Shown here in pieces: positions 19,798 to 28,343 of a DNA stretch of 64,000 nucleotides. Every line of letters begins with the position of its first letter. The stretch's first letter is position 1. The stretch comes from Woeseiaceae bacterium (lineage in GTDB: Bacteria > Pseudomonadota > Gammaproteobacteria > Steroidobacterales > Woeseiaceae). The translations under genes were made by a program, and so were the position numbers. Where the stretch lies: assembly GCA_028277185.1 (NCBI GenBank), contig JANQGQ010000022.1:1-64000 (forward strand), written 5' to 3'. The notes beneath the pieces are model-generated. The model did not search any database and was not told where the DNA came from. It worked only from the letters and a program-made list of their open reading frames with translations.

Positions 19798-20083
19798 GTG
19801 CCTGAAATCAGCCGCTTCTTCGGTATCGTAGTAGCGATGTACTACAACGATCACGAGCCTCCGCATTTCCACGCGCGATATGGAGAGCACGAAATCCGCG
19901 TCGATATCGAATCGGGTGAAATCATGTCCGGCGCGTTCCCCGTTCGCGCACGGAAGCACATATCGAAGTGGCTCGATTTACATCGATTCGAAGTGGCTCG
20001 ATTTACATCGATCGGCGCTTGTGGAAAACTGGAAACTCGCGAAAAAACGCGAACCTCTACGTAAAATCGAGCCGCTGGAATGA
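19798..20083 (+). pseudogene. DUF4160 gene broken by a 25-bp tandem duplication
   Basis: The 5' part encodes a clear DUF4160 start (PEISRFFGIVVAMYYNDHEP, then PHFHARYGEHEIRVDIESGE). At KWLDLHR a 25-bp unit is exactly duplicated (19963-19987 and 19988-20012). This shifts the frame by +1, so the first frame runs on to a stop at 20064 with an unrelated tail. The true C terminus (WLDLHRSALVENWKLAKK, ending KKREPLRKIEPLE) is intact in the shifted frame and ends at 20083. Removing one unit would restore the gene. The start is GTG at 19798. It overlaps the next gene by ATGA. Confidence 0.85.
19963..20012. repeat. Perfect 25-bp tandem duplication
   Basis: Two identical adjacent copies, 19963-19987 and 19988-20012, begin TCGAAGTGGCTCG and end ACATCGAT. 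They lie inside the DUF4160 gene and cause its frameshift. Perfect identity suggests a recent slippage or duplication event, or an assembly artefact to be excluded. Confidence 0.95.
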
Positions 20084-20325
20084 CGGATTCAACGCCAAAA
20101 TTGACGACTGCCGAATACCTCAAAGGCTACCGGCTCAGACTGACTTTCGAGGACGGTCGGGTCGGTGAGCTCGATCTCGAAGATCAGCTTTGGGGTGAAG
20201 TCTTCGAACCCCTGCGCGATATCGCTCAATTCAAGGATTTTCGAATCGACCCTGAGTTGCATACCATCGTATGGCCAACAGGCGCCGATCTTGCTCCCGA
20301 GTATCTGTACGAAGCTTGCGCCTGA
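20080..20325 (+). CDS. DUF2442 domain protein
   Basis: This is an 81-residue protein of the DUF2442 family: YRLRLTFEDGRVGELDLEDQLWG, then a C-terminal HTIVWPTGADLAPEYLYE typical of the family. DUF4160-DUF2442 pairs are common in bacterial genomes and have been suggested to behave like small two-gene modules, but the function is not established. It starts with ATG overlapping the stop of the DUF4160 pseudogene. It appears intact although its partner is broken. Confidence 0.88.
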   Translation: MTDSTPKLTTAEYLKGYRLRLTFEDGRVGELDLEDQLWGEVFEPLRDIAQFKDFRIDPELHTIVWPTGADLAPEYLYEACA

Positions 20326-20372
20326 CGTCTACCGGTGCCCGTGACCCTCGGTAGTCGATCGCGAACGTAAGC

Positions 20373-20966
20373 TCAGGCCAGATCGGCAAGCAACGAGCGC
20401 CGCGTCGCATCGGCAACAGGGACGATCTCGACACGATAGTTGTCGTGGTCGATTCCAGCCGCGAACGTCGCACCGCCTTTCAACGCCGTCACCTGCTCCG
20501 GCGGAAACTCGAAGCGCAGAAAGTGCACAGCGGAAGTCTTTTCGTCATCGCTGCGATCGAGATCCTCGTCGGCAATCGCGAACACTCTATCGAAGTCGGC
20601 AACCTGGATGTATACCCGGTCCTCGACGCCGCGGAGCAGCTGGAGCATCTTGCGGCGTTCCTCGACCTCGGGAAACTCGATCATGAACGTCGCTTTCCAG
20701 TTGCTGCCGTCCGGGATCAGCGGGTTGTAGGCTTCCAGTTCCTCGTTGATACCGTCCGCCTCGAAGATCCGCTCGATCCGGAGCATCTCCTGCACCTGAT
20801 ACTGCATCGTCAGGCGATCCTCAAAGTACAGCGCTGCATTGGTCCCGAGGTCGATGCGCCGGTCCTTCTTGTGCATCAGCACGCGCTCCCGGAACTCGCC
20901 GCGGATGTCGGCGTACTTTTCGAGACTGTAGAGATCTTCGCGGGTGAGTTTCTGCATGGTCGTCAT
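20373..20966 (-). CDS. DUF3501 family protein
   Basis: This 197-residue protein contains the DUF3501 pattern: LTREDLYSLEKYADIRGEFR, FEDRLTMQYQVQEMLRIERI, and ATFMIEFPEVEERR. The family is regularly encoded beside rubrerythrin and a CCG-domain Fe-S protein, as here. The function is unknown; a role in peroxide or redox defence is inferred from context. ATG at 20966 overlaps the stop of the upstream Fe-S gene (ATGA), so translation is probably coupled. An internal ATG at 20957 is the alternative. Confidence 0.88.
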   Translation of the reverse strand: MTTMQKLTREDLYSLEKYADIRGEFRERVLMHKKDRRIDLGTNAALYFEDRLTMQYQVQEMLRIERIFEADGINEELEAYNPLIPDGSNWKATFMIEFPEVEERRKMLQLLRGVEDRVYIQVADFDRVFAIADEDLDRSDDEKTSAVHFLRFEFPPEQVTALKGGATFAAGIDHDNYRVEIVPVADATRRSLLADLA

Positions 20967-22300
20967 ATTCCGTAGGCCTTTCTGAGCAGGCTCATCGGAT
21001 GGCCTGCTTCCGCGTGTTCGACGTCCTGAGCGATCTGTTCCGCCGCCATCGGACAATCGCTGATGAAATGGTCGGGCTCAGCGCGCTTGACCTTGTTGAC
21101 CACGGGCCGGGCGATCTTCTTCGACGTTTCGAAGAACTCCTTCTTCACGGCGTAGGTACCGTCATGACCCGAGCAGCGCTCGATCGCTTCGACGTCGGTA
21201 TCCGGCACCAGCTCGAGCGCATCGCGCGTCTTGAGACCGAGGTTCTGCACGCGCAGATGGCAGGCCACCTGATAAGACACCTTGCCGAGTGGCTCGCGGA
21301 AGTCGGTCTTCAGCTTGCCTTCCTTGTGCCGAAGCATCAGGTATTCGAAGGGATCGAACATGGCATCCCGAACCTTGATCACGTCGGGGTCGTCCGGGAA
21401 CATCAGCGGCAGTTCCTGCTTGTACATCAGCGTACACGACGGGATCGGCGTCACGATGTCCCAACCCTCGTCGACGAGCTTCGCAAGCACCGGAATGTTC
21501 ACGTCTTTGGCCCGCTCGACCGCCTCGAGGTCGCCCAGCTCGAGTTTGGGCATGCCGCAGCAGGCCTCTTTTTCGGCAAGCGCGACCGGGATGTCGTTGT
21601 GCTCAAACACCGCAACGAGATCCTCGCCGAGGTCCGGGCGGTTGCGATTGCCGTAACAGGTCGCGTACAGCACCGCTTTGCCTTTGGTCGACGCCGTGGC
21701 TTCGGCGCTGTCTCCGTCGTGCCCGACGAGGTGACTCAGCCGTTTGCGCACGGGTTTGGAATGGTAGTCGGGGATCGGCGCCTGATGGTGCACGCCGAGC
21801 GTAGCCTCGAGCACCCGGCGCCCTGCACCGCTCTTGTTGAAGGCGTTCACGACTCCCGCGACAACCGGAATCCCGGCGAGGCTGCCGACGGTGTCGGTCG
21901 ACGCAAGCGTCTTGTCGCGGAACGACGCGCCCTGCTCCTTGAAGCGCTTCGCCTTGGCGCGCAGCATCAGGTGCGGAAAGTCGACGTTGAACTCGTGCGG
22001 CGGTACGTACGGACACTTGGTCATGTAGCACATGTCGCACAGGTAGCAGTGATCGACGACGTCCCAGTACGCCGTCTTCGGCACGCTGTCCAGCTCCATC
22101 GTCTCCGATTCGTCGATCGTGTCGAACAGCGTCGGAAACGAGTGGCACAGATTGAAGCAGCGGCGACAACCGTGACAGATGTCGAACACCCGCTCGAGCT
22201 CGTCGAATAGCTTGGGTTCGTCGTAGTAGTCGTCCGACCGCCAGTCGATGGGATGGCGAATCGGCGCCTCCAGGCTGCCTTCGCGGCGTTCTGAGCTCAT
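20963..22300 (-). CDS. Fe-S oxidoreductase (GlpC/HdrD-like, CCG domains)
   Basis: The 445-residue soluble protein has two [4Fe-4S]-type cysteine clusters: CHGCRRCFNLC at about residue 42 and CYLCDMCYMTKC at about 85. Two cysteine-rich CCG-type segments follow (ATCYGN...KEACCGMP and VACHLR...ERCSGHDG). The architecture matches GlpC-like electron-transfer subunits. The next gene is rubrerythrin upstream and DUF3501 downstream, a conserved trio thought to act in peroxide reduction. The redox partner cannot be deduced from sequence alone. A terminator-like hairpin separates it from rubrerythrin. Confidence 0.87.
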   Translation of the reverse strand: MSSERREGSLEAPIRHPIDWRSDDYYDEPKLFDELERVFDICHGCRRCFNLCHSFPTLFDTIDESETMELDSVPKTAYWDVVDHCYLCDMCYMTKCPYVPPHEFNVDFPHLMLRAKAKRFKEQGASFRDKTLASTDTVGSLAGIPVVAGVVNAFNKSGAGRRVLEATLGVHHQAPIPDYHSKPVRKRLSHLVGHDGDSAEATASTKGKAVLYATCYGNRNRPDLGEDLVAVFEHNDIPVALAEKEACCGMPKLELGDLEAVERAKDVNIPVLAKLVDEGWDIVTPIPSCTLMYKQELPLMFPDDPDVIKVRDAMFDPFEYLMLRHKEGKLKTDFREPLGKVSYQVACHLRVQNLGLKTRDALELVPDTDVEAIERCSGHDGTYAVKKEFFETSKKIARPVVNKVKRAEPDHFISDCPMAAEQIAQDVEHAEAGHPMSLLRKAYGI

Positions 22301-22318
22301 ATGCCGTACTCTAACGAA

Positions 22319-22348
22319 GAAAAGCCGGGCGGCGAAGCCCGGCTTTTC
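22319..22348 (-). terminator. Intrinsic terminator/attenuator after rubrerythrin gene
   Basis: A perfect stem AAAAGCCGGGC...GCCCGGCTTTT is followed on the minus strand by TTTTCTTC. It lies between the rubrerythrin stop and the Fe-S protein start. It would terminate, at least partly, transcription coming from the rubrerythrin gene, making the downstream genes less expressed or separately promoted. The sequence is nearly symmetric and could also work on the plus strand. Confidence 0.8.
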
Positions 22349-22364
22349 TCAATCGTCGAAACGC

Positions 22365-22784
<420 letters not shown>

Positions 22785-22814
22785 GATCGGTCCCTATCGT
22801 TAACGTGGTTGCAA

Positions 22815-22829
22815 TTAGAATGGTTCTAA
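22815..22829. promoter_or_regulatory. Operator-like palindrome upstream of rubrerythrin
   Basis: TTAGAA-TGG-TTCTAA is a perfect 15-bp inverted repeat about 30 bp before the rubrerythrin start. It overlaps a weak candidate promoter on the minus strand (TTGCGG, 17 bp, TAATTG). The sequence resembles PerR-type boxes of the Fur family, which would suit a peroxide-defence gene, but the regulator is not known. Confidence 0.5.
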
Positions 22830-22970
22830 CCGGACCGCAAATGTAGTTCGTTCCCGCGCGTGAGTCAATTTGCGATCGGGGGTCGCGGACGAATGCACCA
22901 GCGTAGCCCGGATAGGTTGCGGCGGGCTGCGGCGGCGGTTAGCGTACGGGCGTTCACCACGGATACCGTC

Positions 22971-23210
22971 ATGAGCGCCAGCAAGCCAGCCAATCTCGAA
23001 AAAAGCCTCCAGAGCCTTGAAAAGATCGTCGACGAGCTCGAGTCCGGCGACCTGCCGCTGGAGAAAGCCATGCAGCGCTTCGAGGAGGGCATCAAGCTGA
23101 CCCGGGCCTGCCAGACCGCGCTGCGGGATGCCGAACAAAAGGTCGAAATCCTCCTCAAGGACACCGGCGGCGAGCAGCTCGAGACGTTCGCTGAGGACGA
23201 CGACGACTGA
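22971..23210 (+). CDS. xseB: Exodeoxyribonuclease VII small subunit
   Basis: XseB pairs with XseA in the single-strand-specific exonuclease VII. The 79-residue protein has the family core LEKSLQSLEKIVDELESGDL followed by PLEKAMQRFEEGIKLTRAC. The acidic tail (EDDDD) is common in the family. ATG at 22971 is chosen because it begins just before the domain; a longer frame upstream has no homology. The usual ispA/dxs neighbours are not here. Confidence 0.95.
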   Translation: MSASKPANLEKSLQSLEKIVDELESGDLPLEKAMQRFEEGIKLTRACQTALRDAEQKVEILLKDTGGEQLETFAEDDDD

Positions 23211-23227
23211 CGTTCGGTATCGATCGA

Positions 23228-24550
23228 TCAGCGCCGCGGCATCATCTCGAGCAGCGCGACAACGGTCGACTCGACGCTTGCCCGGACCGACACTTCCGGC
23301 TCGATTTTGAACAACGGTGAGTGGTGACTGGGCACCGGCTCTCCGCCCGCGGCCTCCCGGTCGAAATCGGCCTGGGGCGTACCGCCGACCTGCCAGTACA
23401 CAGACGGTATCGCGGGATCCAGCGTGAATACCGGGAAATCCTCGGCGCCCATGCCGGTCGGCTGTATGCTGACGACACGATCCCGACCCAGTTCCTCGAC
23501 CCACGCCTCCCTGAGCCGCGCCGCCAGCGCGGCGCTGTTGATCGTCGGCGGGACCGACTCCTCGCTGACGATCACTTCCGGCAGCTTGTCTTCGGGCAGG
23601 CCGGCAACCCGGCCCATGTTCTCGGCGACGCGGCGGATGCCGTCCAGGAGTATCTGGCGCGTTTCGAGACTCGTGTTGCGCACCGTCAGCTGCAGGTGAG
23701 CCCGATCCGAAATGATGTTGTGCTTGGTCCCGGCATGGAACGACCCGACGGTGATCACGCCCGGATCGCGCGGCGGCAGCTCGCGCGAGACGAGCGTCTG
23801 CAGCGCCAGCACGATCTTGCTGCCGAGCACGACCGGATCCTTGCCGCGATGCGGTGAGGCGCCGTGCGTGCCCATCCCGTGAACGATGATGTCGACGGTA
23901 TCGGCGCCGGCGAACGGACTGCCCTCGAGGACGTTGATTGCGCCGGCTACGTGCGATGAACTGATGTGCAGGGCAAAGGCGTACTCAGGCGTGCCGAAGC
24001 GCTCGTAGATTCCGTCGTCCCGCATGGCCTTCGCACCGAGAACGCGTTCCTCGGCGGGCTGCACGACCAGCATCAGCGTTCCGGACCACTGATCCTTGCG
24101 CGCTACCATCTGCCGGGCGGTACCGACCAGGCTCGTGATGTGCACGTCGTGTCCACACGCATGCATCGTATAGACCATGTTGCCCGTGATCGGGTCTTCC
24201 TGCTGTTTGGTCGAGGCGTTCTCGAGACCCGATCTCTCCCGGACCGGCAGACCGTCCATGTCCGCGCGCATCATGACGAGCGGCCCTTCGCCGTTCTCGA
24301 GCATCGCGACGACGCCGGTACCGCCGACGTTTTCGGTTACGTCGAAACCCGCGGCTCTGAGCTCTTGTGCCATGCGCGCCGCGGTCTCGAACTCGACCAG
24401 CGAGAGCTCGGGGTTGCGATGGAAGTGATCGAACAGCGGCCAGAGATAGTCGTCGTAGTCTTTCTCGACAGACTCGGCGAGGTCCGAAGCAACGACGGGG
24501 TTTAGTACAGCCAGCAGTAAGGCTGCGAATGAGAGGCGTAGGACTGCCAT
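23228..24550 (-). CDS. Secreted M20-family amidohydrolase
   Basis: This 440-residue metallohydrolase of the M20D/hippurate hydrolase type has an N-terminal signal peptide (LRLSFAALLLAVLNPVVAS), implying a periplasmic location. The metal ligands and catalytic residues are visible in MMRADMDGLPV, MHACGHDVHITSL, VQPAEERVLGAKAM and the C-terminal PSHHSPLFKIE. Substrates of this family are N-acyl amino acids or related amides; the exact one cannot be read from sequence. It stands alone, convergent with xseB. Confidence 0.9.
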   Translation of the reverse strand: MAVLRLSFAALLLAVLNPVVASDLAESVEKDYDDYLWPLFDHFHRNPELSLVEFETAARMAQELRAAGFDVTENVGGTGVVAMLENGEGPLVMMRADMDGLPVRERSGLENASTKQQEDPITGNMVYTMHACGHDVHITSLVGTARQMVARKDQWSGTLMLVVQPAEERVLGAKAMRDDGIYERFGTPEYAFALHISSSHVAGAINVLEGSPFAGADTVDIIVHGMGTHGASPHRGKDPVVLGSKIVLALQTLVSRELPPRDPGVITVGSFHAGTKHNIISDRAHLQLTVRNTSLETRQILLDGIRRVAENMGRVAGLPEDKLPEVIVSEESVPPTINSAALAARLREAWVEELGRDRVVSIQPTGMGAEDFPVFTLDPAIPSVYWQVGGTPQADFDREAAGGEPVPSHHSPLFKIEPEVSVRASVESTVVALLEMMPRR

Positions 24551-24640
24551 GGATGCGTCCTCGTATGGGGCAAGCAGGACGAATCTCAGTCTACAGGTGC
24601 CGAGGCGAAATGCGAAACGCGCCCCTCAATAGTCGATGGA

Positions 24641-25945
24641 CTAGGTATTGGCGCCGCCGTTGCCCTGCAGGCGGGTGATCAGCGAGCGCAGGAACACCTT
24701 GTTGAAGCGGAGCTGACAGGATGAGCTCACCTGTTCCATGAGCGTCGAGCTGACGCGCAGAATCGTCACGGCCCCGTCGGCCTTGATCGATGCCTGACGC
24801 TTGGCGCCGCGCACGTAGCTCGTTTCGCCGAAACACTCACCACTTTCCAGCGCGCCGACGACATGGCCGTTGGCCTCTACCGTGACCTTGCCGGACACGA
24901 TGATGTAGAAGCGATCGTCAATCTCGCCCTCGCGGACGATGTCTTCGTCGTCCCGGTACTCGTGCCAATCCGAGGCCCGCAAAACCTCCCAGATCTCGGC
25001 GTGCGAGAACTCGTGGAAGAACGTCAGCGTCCTCAGCAGGTCGAAGTGCTCCTGATTATCGAGGCTGTCGTACTTCTGCCTCAAGTCTTTGTAGACGCGG
25101 GTCAGGTCGGCGGCCATCGCAGCACCGCTGGCGGGGCGCGTGTCCGGGTTCTTTTGCATCGTCATCGCCACGACGTGCTCGAGCTCCTCGGGCAGATCGT
25201 CGCGATAGGTATGGATGGGCGGCGGCGTCGCGTAGACGATTTGATGCAGCAGCTTCGACAGATTGTCCGCGCGGAAGGGCCGGAAACCGGTCAGGAGCTC
25301 ATACATGACGGCGCCCAGCGAATACAGATCGGACCGTTGCGTGAGCTCTTCCGACTGCACCTGCTCAGGCGACATGTAGCTCGGACTGCCGGCGATGCCT
25401 TCGATTCGCGAGACCTCGGAGTCGTTGACGATCGCGATTCCGAAATCGATGATGCGCACGTCGTTGTCGATCGTGAGCATCACGTTCGACGGCTTGATGT
25501 CGCGGTGGATGACGCCCCTGCCGTGAGCGTAGTGCAGCGCCTTCGCGCACTTGTAGATGATCTCGACGACGTCGTCGACCCGCAGCAGGTTGTCGGGACG
25601 GCAATACGCGGCCAGCGTGCGCGCGCCCTGGATGTGCTCGGTGACGACATAATACGAGCCGTCTTCCTCGCCGGCATCGTAGATCGGCATGATGTTCGGA
25701 TGCTGGAGCATCCCGACCATGTGCGCTTCGTTGAAGAACATCTTGCGCGAAACGCGCGCGCGCTCCGGATCGGCGTCCTCTTCGATGTTGTAGACCTTGA
25801 TGGCCACATCGCGCCGGTAATACGGGTCGTGAGACAGGTAGACCGTCCCCGTGCTGCCCTTCCCGATCTTGTTGATGATGACGTATTTGCCGATCTTTTC
25901 CGGCATGTCGTTCGGGCGCTTGATTTCGCTGACGGAGCTGGCCAT
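24641..25945 (-). CDS. Ser/Thr protein kinase with C-terminal cyclic-nucleotide-binding domain
   Basis: The 434-residue protein has a complete Hanks-type kinase domain: glycine loop GKGSTGTVY (about residue 28), VAIKVY, catalytic loop HRDIKPSNVML (about 147), IDFGIA (about 167) and SPSYMSPEQ. After a linker (about 290-320) comes a cyclic-nucleotide-binding domain with FGETSYVRGAKRQASIKA as the phosphate-binding cassette. No membrane segment is seen, so it is cytoplasmic. The order is reversed compared with eukaryotic PKG. A regulatory role for cAMP or cGMP is inferred. It lies 32 bp after pgpA in the same direction and may be read with that operon. No cognate phosphatase is nearby. Confidence 0.9.
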   Translation of the reverse strand: MASSVSEIKRPNDMPEKIGKYVIINKIGKGSTGTVYLSHDPYYRRDVAIKVYNIEEDADPERARVSRKMFFNEAHMVGMLQHPNIMPIYDAGEEDGSYYVVTEHIQGARTLAAYCRPDNLLRVDDVVEIIYKCAKALHYAHGRGVIHRDIKPSNVMLTIDNDVRIIDFGIAIVNDSEVSRIEGIAGSPSYMSPEQVQSEELTQRSDLYSLGAVMYELLTGFRPFRADNLSKLLHQIVYATPPPIHTYRDDLPEELEHVVAMTMQKNPDTRPASGAAMAADLTRVYKDLRQKYDSLDNQEHFDLLRTLTFFHEFSHAEIWEVLRASDWHEYRDDEDIVREGEIDDRFYIIVSGKVTVEANGHVVGALESGECFGETSYVRGAKRQASIKADGAVTILRVSSTLMEQVSSSCQLRFNKVFLRSLITRLQGNGGANT

Positions 25946-25977
25946 TTGTACTTCCGATGTACTTTCCGATCAGGACA

Positions 25978-26466
25978 CTAGATCACGAACCACCTGTAAA
26001 AACCCAGTAACGATGCGGCATACAGGGCGGCGACGAGGTCATCCAGCATAATTCCGAGCCCTCCGCGCAGTCTGTGATCCAGGTCCCGAATCGGCCAGGG
26101 TTTGACGATGTCGAAGAACCGGAACAGAGCGAACGCGGCGACCCATCCTAAGGCCGTCGGTGGCGCGACCAGCAGCGTTATGTACATACCCGCGATCTCG
26201 TCCCAGACGATGCCGCCGTGATCGTGCACGCCGAGTTTGTTCGCCGATTCACCGCATAGCCAGATGCCGAAAACGAACAGCGCGGCGGCGATGCCGAGTT
26301 GTGCCGCCGGCCCAAGGTATACGGTTGCCCAGAACAGCGGGAAGGCGACGAGCGAGCCGACCGTTCCGGGCGCCTTCGGGGCAAGCCCGGTACCGAAACC
26401 GAATGCGACAAAATGCAACGGATCCTCGAGCACCTGCCGTCTCAGCTTTCGCTGCTCGTCGCTCAT
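25978..26466 (-). CDS. pgpA: Phosphatidylglycerophosphatase A
   Basis: PgpA dephosphorylates phosphatidylglycerol phosphate to phosphatidylglycerol at the inner membrane. The 162-residue protein has FGFGTGLAPKAPGTVGSLVA, the conserved acidic motif VWDEIAGMYIT, FFDIVKPWPIRDLD, and GIMLDDLVAALYA, plus four hydrophobic segments. ATG at 26466 overlaps the thiL stop by 4 bp (ATGA), a common coupled arrangement in gammaproteobacteria. It ends the rib-nusB-thiL-pgpA series. Confidence 0.95.
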   Translation of the reverse strand: MSDEQRKLRRQVLEDPLHFVAFGFGTGLAPKAPGTVGSLVAFPLFWATVYLGPAAQLGIAAALFVFGIWLCGESANKLGVHDHGGIVWDEIAGMYITLLVAPPTALGWVAAFALFRFFDIVKPWPIRDLDHRLRGGLGIMLDDLVAALYAASLLGFYRWFVI

Positions 26467-27392
26467 TCGAAATGCAGGTAGCCGTCGTCGGTATAGGCGA
26501 CGGGCTTCCCGCCATCGCGGCACTCGATACCGGCGCCCTCGACGATGCGGCCGATCCCGGTAACCCGATGCTCGGTCGATTCGGGCACACGATCGCCCGC
26601 CGCCGTGAACAGCAGCTCGTAGTCGTCGCCGCCGGACAGCGCGAAACGCAGCTGCTGCGCGCGCGGGTAGCGCGCGGCGAGGTCCGCCGACAGCGGCAGG
26701 CGATCGAGATCGACAACGGCGCCGACACCGCTTGCCGTGAGCAACCGGTTCAGATCGGCGTACAGCCCGTCCGACAGATCGATCGCGGCACTCGCCCGGC
26801 CGCGCAGCCGCCGTCCGTACGCGACGCGCGCGGTCGGTTCGAGAAAACGCCGGCGCAAACGCTCGCTGGCATCCGTCTGATCGAATTCGTCGAGCCCGGC
26901 CGCCGCGTCCCCGGGCGTGCCGGTCACGAAGAGACGGTCGCCGGGTGAAGCCGTGCTCCGCAGGAGTGCCTCGCCCTCGGGCACGTCGCCAATCACCTGA
27001 ATACTGATCACGAGGCCTTTGCCGCGCGTCGTGTCCCCGCCCACGAGCTGCACGCCATCACTGGCCGCGGCCTCGAACAAACCGCTGGCAAAGCCGTCGA
27101 GCCAGGCCGCGTTCGCTTCCGGCAGGGACAGCGCCAGCGTCATCCAGCGCGGGTCCGCCCCCATCGCCGCGAAGTCAGACAGGTTTACCATCACCGCGCG
27201 CCAGCCGACACACCATGAATCCACGTTCTCCGGGAAGTGCACACCTTCGATCAAGGTATCCGTGGCGGCCACGAGTTCGCGGCCGGGCTCAGGCGTCGTC
27301 AGCACCGCGCCGTCGTCGCCGATGCCCACGCGCACGCTCTCGTCGGTGCGCGCCCGGGCGAAGTAGCGATCGATCAGCCCGAACTCATCCAC
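26463..27392 (-). CDS. thiL: Thiamine-monophosphate kinase
   Basis: ThiL phosphorylates thiamine monophosphate to thiamine diphosphate. The 309-residue protein starts with GTG at 27392 (DEFGLIDRYFAR), overlapping the nusB end by 8 bp. Motifs are VGIGDDGAVL, ATDTLIEGVHFP, VNLSDFAAMGADP, GGDTTRGKGLVIS, and IDLSDGLYADL, all typical of the PurM/ThiL fold. The frame extends upstream of the GTG without homology. Confidence 0.95.
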   Translation of the reverse strand: MDEFGLIDRYFARARTDESVRVGIGDDGAVLTTPEPGRELVAATDTLIEGVHFPENVDSWCVGWRAVMVNLSDFAAMGADPRWMTLALSLPEANAAWLDGFASGLFEAAASDGVQLVGGDTTRGKGLVISIQVIGDVPEGEALLRSTASPGDRLFVTGTPGDAAAGLDEFDQTDASERLRRRFLEPTARVAYGRRLRGRASAAIDLSDGLYADLNRLLTASGVGAVVDLDRLPLSADLAARYPRAQQLRFALSGGDDYELLFTAAGDRVPESTEHRVTGIGRIVEGAGIECRDGGKPVAYTDDGYLHFE

Positions 27393-27828
27393 GGGCCTGC
27401 ACTTCGACCGCCCGCAGTGACCTCGCTCCGCTGTCGAGGCAGGCGTTGACGTATTTGTGGCTTTCGATGGCGCCAAAGCGCCGCGCCAGATTGACGCTTT
27501 CGTTGATCACCACGCGGTAGGGTACGTCGATGCGCTGCTTCAGCTCGTAGAAACCGATCAGCAGGATGGCCAGCTCAACCGGATCGAGCTGCCCGAGCGG
27601 CCGGTCGATCGCGGACTCGATGTGCACTTCGAGTTCACTCCGCGAACTGAGGATATCGGGCAGCGCGCCGTCGAAAAACTCCTGGTCCACGCGCTCGTAG
27701 GCCGCCTGCTCGTGGAACTGATCGAGCAGTTCGGCCGCATCGTGGCCTGCCAGTTGATGCTGATAAAGAGCCTGCACGAGTAACTCGCGCGCCCGGGTTC
27801 TTGCGCCTGCCGAGTTCTGCTTGCTCAT
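27385..27828 (-). CDS. nusB: Transcription antitermination factor NusB
   Basis: NusB joins NusE (S10) at boxA RNA in rRNA antitermination. The 147-residue all-helical protein starts MSKQNSAGARTRARELLVQALYQ and ends with the family block PYRVVINESVNLARRFGA plus SHKYVNACLD. The start at 27828 follows ribH by 10 bp. The conserved ribH-nusB-thiL order supports the call. Confidence 0.96.
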   Translation of the reverse strand: MSKQNSAGARTRARELLVQALYQHQLAGHDAAELLDQFHEQAAYERVDQEFFDGALPDILSSRSELEVHIESAIDRPLGQLDPVELAILLIGFYELKQRIDVPYRVVINESVNLARRFGAIESHKYVNACLDSGARSLRAVEVQARG

Positions 27829-27838
27829 GGGCGCGCCT

Positions 27839-28312
27839 TCAGTCGAGGCGGCGCAGGAGGTTGATCGTCTCGATGACGGCAAGCGCCGCCTCTTCTCCCT
27901 TGTTCCCCGCTTTGGTGCCGGCCCGCTCGATCGCCTGCTCGATCGTGTCGACCGTCAGCACGCCGAAACCGACCGGAACGCCGTGCTTCAGCGCCGCCGC
28001 CGACACGCCGCGGATGCACTCGCCCGCCACGTACTCGAAGTGCGGCGTCCCGCCGCGGATGACCGCGCCGAGCGCGACGATCCCGTCCGGCCGACGGGAC
28101 GCGGCCACCCGGTCCACGACGACCGGCATCTCGAAGGCGCCGGGTACGCGCACGATCTCGATATCGCCGTCCTGCGCGCCGTGGCTCGTGAGTGTGTGAA
28201 CGGCCCCACGGATCAGGGACTCGACGACGAACTCGTTGAAGCGAGCCGCCACAATGACGATACGCGCGTCGCGAACGACGGCGTCGCCCGCCGTGATTTT
28301 GATCTTGTCCAT
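27839..28312 (-). CDS. ribH: 6,7-dimethyl-8-ribityllumazine synthase
   Basis: RibH condenses 5-amino-6-ribitylaminouracil with the C4 compound made by RibB. The 157-residue protein has VIVAARFNEFVVESLI, VRVPGAFEMPVV, and the catalytic segment GAVIRGGTPHFEYVAGE with its histidine. ATG at 28312 (MDKIKITAGDAVV) is chosen because homology begins there. It follows ribB by 31 bp. Confidence 0.96.
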   Translation of the reverse strand: MDKIKITAGDAVVRDARIVIVAARFNEFVVESLIRGAVHTLTSHGAQDGDIEIVRVPGAFEMPVVVDRVAASRRPDGIVALGAVIRGGTPHFEYVAGECIRGVSAAALKHGVPVGFGVLTVDTIEQAIERAGTKAGNKGEEAALAVIETINLLRRLD

Positions 28313-28343
28313 AGAAAGCCGTTGAGACCGGGTCGGGACGCCG

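Noticed and set aside
15971..19831. Plus-strand open frame of about 1,286 codons across parC and parE
   Set aside because: It is a high-GC shadow frame opposite two well-supported topoisomerase genes. Its Arg/His/Asp-rich composition shows no domains.
24641..25945. Kinase plus cyclic-nucleotide-binding domain as a defence system
   Set aside because: The domain layout alone could recall cyclic-nucleotide defence, but there is no cyclase/CD-NTase or effector nearby and the neighbours are biosynthetic.
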